NCBI GenBank assembly: GCA_963693305.1
Contig: OY855913.1
Location: 24,114,114-24,178,113 of the forward strand
Direction: 5' to 3'
DNA: 64,000 bases
From: Meandrina meandrites
Taxonomy: Eukaryota > Cnidaria > Anthozoa > Scleractinia > Meandrinidae
Positions within the stretch are counted from its first letter, which is position 1. Every line of letters begins with the position of its first letter. Below the pieces are notes generated by a model that saw only the letters and a list, made by a program, of their open reading frames with translations, was not told the origin of the DNA and did not search any database. A program made the position numbers and the translations under genes. This document shows positions 40,801-49,800 of the stretch, piece by piece.

Positions 40801-43800
40801 GAAAATCTTTTCCAGTGTATTAATTTATGAAGACTTTTACTCCTAGTTTAGTGTTAAATTTTCATCTTAGCGATAATCTGGAAGGTAAACAATAATATTT
40901 TAAAACTGCTTATTTTTCAAGCGACAGAAGTTTTAATTCAACTTGAAAGACGCGATTACAATTTTAAGCATGTGCTACACCTTGGTTTTTCCTCAAACTT
41001 AAGCTATAAGGTATTTAAACATTGTACTACAACATATGTAAAAACTGGCTTGGGTAATTTAGTTTGAAGATCACACGAAGTCTTCGAAGTTGAACGAATT
41101 TCGGCTGAAATATGAGATATTTGCATAGTTATAAAACGTTGCATTGTTGTTGTTGTGATGGCTGAACTTGTTTAAATGATGTCTGATGTGAAATCACTTA
41201 CCTCAATGCCTTCTTCGGTCTTCTTCTTTTGTAATTGACTTTATGCCTCCAGCTGATCCGTACATGTTTCCCGAGGTTATTATCCAAGAACTGACGAGAG
41301 TGGCGTGAACAGCAGAATTCATTACAATTATACCTCATTGAATCCTTTGCTGTCAATTTTGATATTATGTGCATTTCAAAAGATTTACACCTTTCATAAT
41401 GGCGCAAAGTTTCACAGCAAAACTTCCAATTAAGCTTCCAGAGTGCCTGTAAGGCTAAGGCAGGGTTTATTCTTATCCTTCTAACTTGCGAGGTTATTCT
41501 CAGTTCTTTCTGTTTGACGGTGATTACGGGAGTTGCGTGACAGAACAATGCCCTTCGCACCGGGAGGGTGTAGGGAAACAACGATCACGGATAGGAACCA
41601 AAAAAAAAATTCAATTTTCTTAGTAGTAATCAAGTCACAAATTATTGCTTTTATTTATAGTCCATTGTCTGGTGCAGTCTAATATCATAGTACAATTTAA
41701 CCTGTAAGGAGGTAAAAAGAGCCTATAAAAGAAAAAAAATTCATTGGCTTCTTTTTCAAAAACTTACAAATAGCGTTATCACAAGTGGCAGGTCTAATTG
41801 TTAAGGCAACTGCCATAGAATTATTATTACAACTCTAATATCGTGTAATTCCGCTATATTTTTAGTTAACAATTGGTCTGAACTTCTGAACTGAATGCTA
41901 GGAATCCAAAATACTAAAGGCTTCAGTAACGCCAAATTTTGCTGGCTGTATATTTACTCTTTTCGATCATATTCAGGGGCATAGCCAAGGGGGAGGGGGG
42001 TGTCCTGGGGTGCTCGTGACCCCCTCCCCCTCCCCCTTTAAGTAAACAACATACAAACCTTTTAATTCAGGTGGCGAAAAAGCGCGAATCTAAAGAATCG
42101 ACATGTCATTTATCTTTTCTAGTGCTAGATAGTTACATACTTCATTTTCAGGACCTAGCATCTGCAGTGGACCATGTAAGTACCCTGGGTGTGACACAGT
42201 GTGATCCCCCAACCCACTCTTGGAAAGTCCTAACTACGACGCTGATATTTCCACAATATTTCACAATTAAGGTATTAGACTAAAACGTGGCCTGTCAGTG
42301 GGTGACTCTGCCTGGGTCCTACCTGGATGATGCTGTGACGACTCATCATCTCTAGCGAGAACTGTACTCAATTCTAAGAAAAATTACGCGCCTGATGGAC
42401 TTTGGTCAGCAATTATCTACTTATTTTGGAGCTTAACTCGTGACCTAAACCGATACACTCTGTAAATATTTTCAGGAATATATTGCCGATATATAACATG
42501 TTAACAGAAGTTTATACTTCTGGCCTTATTGAATGCCCTATAGAACACTACTTTCTCATGTTGAGTAAGTGGGAGTAAGGAGCTTTCGTCTTCCCCTTGT
42601 TGCCGCCAATTGGGATATACTTTGATAGCCTGAATTTTAATTTCAGATTCGGATTTTCAGATTGGGTGGATTAAGAGCAACTTCTTGAAGAATTTCGCTA
42701 TCTTAACGTACCGAAGACTTCGTCATTCTTTGCGTTCTGCTTTTTGTCAAAATCACTTTCAGTTAGAACAGTCTTGGGAAGAAAACTGAAATCTGCTGGC
42801 GTGTCAGAAATTCAGAATTGGTAAAAAGGCGGTTAAATTCCCACTGCTCTCCCGGCCGGGCAGTCATCGTGGCCTTGACTACTGACGCTGTATCCACTTT
42901 CTGGCCGTTTGCTTTCCCAATAAGGAATTTGCTGGAAAAATAATCTTTCTGCTTTTCTGTAAATCGTGTTCTTCAAACGTGACTGGACTTCCGGGGCCCA
43001 TCCGATTGGTAAACACTGTAGATTCGAAAGGATTAGTCGCTTTCTAAGTTCCTGTATCGGTAACACACCACCTGCAGACGGTTCCTTTTGCATAGTAGAG
43101 CACTGCACTGTCAAGAAGTAGTTTATGTTCTGAAGTACGTTCATGTTTTCCAAGGTCCAGATGGTGCTGCAAGGAGGAAAATCTCTTATACGTTTCTAAG
43201 CATCTTTTCCGTTGACAAGAGAAAAAACGGTTGAGGTACCAGTCGCAGCCACAGTCGCAGCCCCAATGTAACATCGACACACGGAATACCCCCGATGACT
43301 GGACAGAATCTACCATTTCCTCAGAAGCTTACTAGATGTTAGACCCTTGTTTTATATGGACTCTCGTGACCTCTCTCGTGTGCCATTCAATAGACGCCGC
43401 CTTCCGACCACATAATTATAATCAATAATTCGTGTTTTTCGATTGGGGACAGCAAATGAAATAATCGACTCAAGATATCTCAAAAGCAAAAAAAAAACAC
43501 TTTTAGCAGGGTGAATCATAAACAAAAAATGTCGTTTACCAAAAAATAAAGACCCCCCCCGCGCCTCTACGCCTCTACCCTAGATCCACCACTGGTTTTG
43601 CCAGAAAAGGCATAAACTTAGTTCACCAGTGGTTAAGAAGAAAAATATTTTTGATGTTTATTTTTATTGACATATATAAAGAAGTACAAACATGATCAAT
43701 TCGAGATTCTCGTAACACGATCTGTGAGCCCGCTTTGCTGAAACCTCTATATACTTATATTGGAAGCACTTAATGTAACATATGTCCGGAAACTCGACAT

Positions 43801-46800
43801 CTCCAACCAATACCCAAATTATAACAGTACGTTGTAGAAATTAATCGGTTGATTATAAAATAAAGAAACCCCTTTCTGCCTTGCTAGTATATTAGAGGAT
43901 AATGCCCCTGGCTGAAAGACTGTCCCTTTTTCTACGAAAGCCGAGGAGGGACATCAGACTTCCGACTTCAGACTTCCGACTTCCGACTTCCGACTTCAGA
44001 CTTCAGACTTCCGACTTCCGACTTCCGACTTCCGACTTCCGACTTCCGACTTCCGACTTCCGACTTCCGACTTCCGACTTCCGACTTCAGACTTCCGACT
44101 TCCGACTTCCGACTTCAGACTTCAGACTTCAGACTTCAGACTTGGCTTGATTTCCGCTGACCTCCGAGTTGTTGTTGTAATAAACATGAAACATGTTGAA
44201 AAGTACAACAGAGTCATCTCTGAACAATCAGTTGCTAAACCCAATGAAGCAGAAAGGCTATCCAAGAATAAAAAACGCAAAAAGCGTAGCTAGAAAAAAT
44301 GCAATGCAGAAGCGAATGATTACAGAAAGGGAGAAAAAATACATTAACTGACCACCAAGTCATCGTGTTAGCAAAAGGGCTTAAGTTTATTGAAACACCC
44401 GTGACAAATGAAAATGATGACAAAAATAATGGAGGTAAAGTTTAGCTCCCAGAACGCAAATCACAACCACTCTAGTGGCGTCACATTCGGCGATGTATAT
44501 AAGCGAAACATGAGTACCCAATAAATGATTTTCAAACACTCAAACTAAGGGGAGCTTAAAAACAACTCAAAGAAACCATCGCTCTCAATGCTTAGAGACT
44601 GCAGTAGCCTTCAAAAGACTCGGATCTTCGAGAACTGTGGTAACGAAACGTTATCCAACGAACTAACCGCCACTTCAGATAAACAGGATGACGGTTGGAG
44701 ATCCACTGATTCGATACACATTAAATACTACAACATTCTTTTAAAGGCTATTATGAATCTTTCGACAAACATGAGCTGATAAACCTAACGAAATATGCCA
44801 CAGAGCTAGCAAACACAATGGCATAAAGATTATTACTGTAACGGCTCTAGAGAGTGTAAAATCCTCCGTTAACAGACTGAAGGCTTACATTTAGCGACCA
44901 GCGGGAGCCGTGTTTGGCCTGTCACATTTTATATTTTCACTTTAAAATTTAAAACAAATACTGATGCAACAATGGAGTCTCATCCAAAATCAGCCACTGC
45001 TGAAAACAATTTCCAAACCGCCTCCGATCATATCATACAAAAGAGGTAAATCGCTCAAAGACATACTCGTCAGAGCAAAACTTTAAAGGCTCACGCGTCG
45101 CTGCGCCGTAAACCACATAGGGAAGTCTGTGTAGGCATGTCTATGACGTTTTCAAGTCTGAAGTCTGAAGTCCGAAGTCCGAAGTCCGAAGTCTGAAGTC
45201 TGAAGTCTGAAGTCTGAAGTCTGAAGTCTGAAGTCGGAAGTCGGAAGTCTGAAGTCTGAAGTCGGAAGTCGGAAGTCGGAAGTCGGAAGTCGGAAGTCGG
45301 AAGTCTGAAGTCGGAAGTCGGAAGTCTGAAGTCTGAAGTCTGAAGTCGGAAGTCGGAAGTCTGAAGTCTGACGTCTGACGTCTGAAGTCTGAAGTCTGAA
45401 GTCTGAAGTCTGAAGTCGGAAGTCGGAAGTCGGAAGTCGGAAGTCGGAAGTCGGAAGTCGGAAGTCTGAAGTCTGAAGTCGGAAGTCGGAAGTCGGAAGT
45501 CTGATGTCCCTCCTCGGCTTTCGTACTTTTTCACAGTTGCCCTCAAAGCTTCGCTTTTCGGCCAAATGGAATTCGGACAATCGATATTCGTGGAGCTGGA
45601 AAAGATGCGTGCTTTTGCCAGAATTAATTCAACAAAGTGCCACTATGGAAAGGAATACATTCCTCTATTTTGTTCCTGTCCCTTTTGTCAAGGCCACATT
45701 GGCCTCCCACAGTTGAAGTGTAAAAATTAATTAAATTAAGTACTACAAGCAAACAGAATATATTATTATAAAACCTTTTCTTTGTGTTTTTTTGCGAATG
45801 ACTTGTCCTCGTCACGCAACACCGTCTATCTACGGGGCAACAATAAGGCTACGCTGATCACTGCACCCTTTCTCAATTCACGACTTTGTTCTAACCAATT
45901 AAGCGGACTGAACTGAGAAAAAAGCCCTTCCCCCAATAATATTAAATAAATAAATGTGATATCAGAGGTTTGTTAAACTGCACGTAAATGTTCGGCCATG
46001 ACCTTCATTCAGTATAAAGGTCAAATTAAAACAGCGGACTTCTAAATCAGTACATTTTAGCTTCAAAGAAGTCAACAACAGGCAGAATACGTGCCACATG
46101 TTTAAGGAAAAAGATTTTAAATTCGATGTTTACACTTAAATCAGATTTTTGCTCGGGAAGTGCCCAGGAAGTGCCATGGATCCATTTGGTAGTGAAAGAG
46201 CGCTTGCGTTGATTATTCAATTGTCTCATATTTCATCTGAAAATTTGCTCAACTTCGAAGACTTCGTGTGACCAGCAAACTAAATTACCCAAGCCAGTTT
46301 TTACACATGTTCTAGAACAATGTTTAAATATCTTATAGCTTAAGTTTGAGGAAAAACCAAGGTATAGCACATGCTTAAAATTGCAATCGCGTTTTTCAAG
46401 TTGAATTAAAACTTCTGTCGCTTAAAAAATATGCAGTTCTAAAATATTATTGTTTACCTTCCAGATTATCGCTAAGATGAAAATTTAACACTAAACTAGG
46501 AGTAAAAGTCTTCATAAATTAATACACTGGAAAAGATTTTCCCCAAATTCCATGCCTTTTGCATGCAAGCAAAGTTTTGCAAGCAGCCGATTTTGTCTCA
46601 AATTTTGGGTGTTTTGAAGTCGCCGACAGCAGTAATAGTTTTTCTCGATTTTCGACAAATTGAAGCGGTCTTTGGAAAAACAAACTACACCACGTTTTGT
46701 TATTTGGTAATGTCTATCTATAGACAAAATATGAAGGAAATCAAAATTTTGAGCCTGGCCGCGAAATTTCAATTTTGCGCGATTTTAACTGGCATTCGCT

Positions 46801-49800
46801 CTTAAGTTGTTTGTTCTTAAAGTTCGTTTTGTTACCACTTGTCTACCCTTTAGAACCTTGCGGATTAAATTTTATTCGGGGTCCCGGAATCCCCAAGACG
46901 TTACTGTAGATAGATCGCTTTGCCTTCTTGCTCAATCCCAAACGTCTTTCTCCATGTTAGCCGAGCCCAAGTTCACTGTAGCGCCAGAGCCAAAAGTCAC
47001 GGCCTTCACGGAACAGGTGACGGAGCTAAAATGCGTCGTGGAAGGGTTTCCACCACCAAAGATAGAATGGCGTCGTCAAGGCAACAAAGAGCTTCCCTTT
47101 GGCAGGCACTACATCCGCAATAACAACCTGTACCTGCAGAACCCCATCAAAGAAGACGAAGATATTTACATGTGCCACGCTTCTACTCCAGTTGGATCTG
47201 TTATGGGAGGTACTGAAGTCACGGTAGAAACGTATGGTGAGTTTGTTTGGAGCTGTATTCAACTGTACGTGTTTCCTCGGGAAAAATAATTCATTGCGTG
47301 TTCACACTAAATTCGATAGATCGATTGATCGACTTCTGCGAATGTGGTGTGGGACTCCCGTATGATGTGATAAGTAGCTCCTAGTCGCTATCTAGACAGC
47401 TCGTCCATTTCTCTCGTAAGAAAGCTGAAGTACACAGATGTAAGCGTTACATTGTTTCCACCTTAACGCCAATTTGCGAAGGTTATCTATTTTCGAGCAA
47501 AAAAATGACGAAAAGTGGAGAACATCGGAAACGGCAGGACCACTAAACAGCAATATAGAAGTCAAATTTCAGCAAATAACACTGTAAAAAAATAACTTGG
47601 GACAATTTTCAACGGAGCTAGACGTAGCATAAAAATAGATAAAGTAGTTACAGTTAAGATTAACTACACCTCAATAGCTTTCATTTGAATGGTCACACAC
47701 TAGGGTTTTATCCACAGACTGAAAAGTTAGAACCACCATGTACAGCATAATAAACAGTACCACATGAAGGTACTGCTCAATAGCTTTCATTTGAATGGTC
47801 ACACACTAGGGTTTTATCCACAGACTGAAAAGTTAGAACCACCATGTACAGCATAATAAACAGTGCCACATGAAGGTACTGCTCAATAGCTTTCATTTGA
47901 ATGGTCACACACTAGGGTTTCATCCACAGACTGAAAAGTTAGAACCACTGTAAACAGCACGATAAACAGCACTTCTTGAAAGTACTGCTCAGTAGCTTTC
48001 ATTTGAATAGTCACACACTAGCTAGTATTTTCATCCACTGACTTTAAAGTTAGAACCACCTTGTACAGCGTAATAAACAGTACCACATGAAAGTACTGCT
48101 CAATAGCTTTCATTTGAACGGTCACGCTCTAGGGTTTCATCCACAGACTTTGAAGTAAGAACCACCTTGTATGCAGTTTAACAAAAAGCACCACATGAAA
48201 GTACTGCTCAATAGCTTCAAATTGAATATGAATGGTCATGCTTTAGAGTATTATCCCCTCATCCTTGGAAGTCTTGGAAGCCCCATACCGGAAGGCCTGA
48301 CTCTGAGAGTGAAAGCAGCTAACAGGCATGTTGTGTTCCTCCTCTTTTTTAGAACCTGTAGAAGTAAAAATCATTCCTCGAAGTGTAGTAACACTGTACG
48401 AATTTGATGCACCAGTCCGGGTGAACTGCTCTGCACGAGGTGTGCCTCTGCCAAACATCACGTGGTACAAAGATGGCGTTGCCATGCCAACGAGGACAAT
48501 CATCATCGGCGATGAAGTCATCGGAGAATTAAACCTGGAACGGCTGCGACCAGCTGAGCAGGGAGAATACAAGTGCGTGGGAACAACTGCAGTGAGATCT
48601 GAGCCGTTCTCCTACACAACAAAGATTCGTGAGTACAAGCAATCAATTTTATACTAGCCATACCCTTGGTAAAAAAAAAAGTCGTCACGGACGCAACGAG
48701 ACGCAACACAGTAACTCAGGCCAGAGCCTGGGCGGCGTCCAACGGGCATGCAATAACCGTTTGGACTTAATCTTTTCCCGTTTTAACCGTAACCGTTGTA
48801 ACCATTTTTTCTTTTGGTGTTTTGAGAAAACCTTTCTTAGGTGTGCGTTCAAAGGTACTCTCGCGATTTGCCTTAAAATTATTATCTTTCCAGAGCTGTT
48901 AAAGTGTCGTGAACTAGCAGATCCTGTAGACGGGTACAAGTTAACTGACGGCTATAACGTTGTGGGAAGTATCGTCAGGTTTGCATGTAACCCTGGGTGC
49001 ATGTTGTATGGATCTTCAGCAAGAGTCTGCGGGAAAGATGGAAAGTGGAGCGGAACACAGCCGTATTGTAAGTAGTAACGAAGAACTGTTATTCTATAGC
49101 GTAAATTCCCTAAACTCACTTCTCTCTCTCTAGAGCAACGTTAACGTAACACATCGTATCGTTGAGAAAGATGTAATGTTCGTCACAAGCATGGGACAAA
49201 GAAAAATAAGTGTGATCAGTCCCCGGCGGGAATCGAACCCATCACCACCCAAACACCGGGCGGGCACTCTATCCACTACCCTGCGAGCAGAGTCTTCTTC
49301 GATCTTCCTAGATTAGTCGAGAAGATCGAAGAAGACTCTGCTCGCAGGGTATCTATCCACTGAGCTACGAGAACTCATCATGGTGAGAAAAGCTGTAAAT
49401 TAACGTCTTCTTCTGCAGGTTATAATGTTGGATTAGTTGCTTACGAGTGCCAACATTACCGCCTCCTCACAGAACTCGACAGAAATCTCATGAGCAAACA
49501 ACTGCTCGGCAAATGCGACAACAATCTAGCGGAGGGCTGGTACCGAATTTCCGGCGCCGCTGGGGCTCAGATGCCTATCGCGTGCCCAGGCCCCGGCAGA
49601 TGTAACACGCAATATCCCGGCTGGCTGTTCGGCTCACATCCCCATAAGGATGATGGATGTGTCGAACGGATGGTTTGTTTTGGTGATTATGTGTCTGGCT
49701 GCTGCGAGCACCGCCGGAAGGTACTGGTGCGGAATTGTGGCGGATTCTACGTGTACAAGCTGGGCCCAACTCCCGGATGTAACTTCCGTTACTGCGGAAG

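Larger units (their letters stand above)
43934..45524. mobile_element. Palindromic element with heptamer-satellite arms
   Basis: The outer ends ACGAAAGCCGAGGAGGGACA and their exact inverse bound the element. Each arm continues directly into a 7-bp satellite, in opposite orientation, and the central 1 kb is unique. This layout suggests one foldback element carrying satellite in its terminal repeats. Confidence 0.75.
39947..46960. other. 7-kb intron between Ig 1 and Ig 2 filled with mobile DNA
   Basis: Contains a LINE 3' fragment (40310-40576), a large inverted-repeat pair (40577-41118 and 46227-46775) and, nested between them, a palindromic element with heptamer satellites (43934-45524). No host exon was recognised. 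Confidence 0.7.

Noticed and set aside
40495..40830. Host exon in the left inverted arm
   Set aside because: The same open frame recurs in inverse at 46512-46772, so it belongs to the repeat arms.
43902..45580. Open frames full of [14 protein letters not shown]
   Set aside because: Produced by the 7-bp satellite, which is open in several frames on both strands; no splice or family evidence.
40546..46805. TTAA on both sides of the large inverted repeat as target duplication
   Set aside because: The arms stop matching well before the left TTAA, and a LINE fragment crosses that edge, so the coincidence is not convincing.
46807..46960. Upstream extension of the Ig2 open frame to an ATG
   Set aside because: The acceptor at 46960 with phase 1 joins to Ig1; the upstream part is intron read-through.
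49205..49385. Genuine tRNA gene
   Set aside because: A-box and B-box-like blocks are present, but no proper cloverleaf could be seen and a palindrome interrupts it. The same reasoning applies to the other SINE heads.
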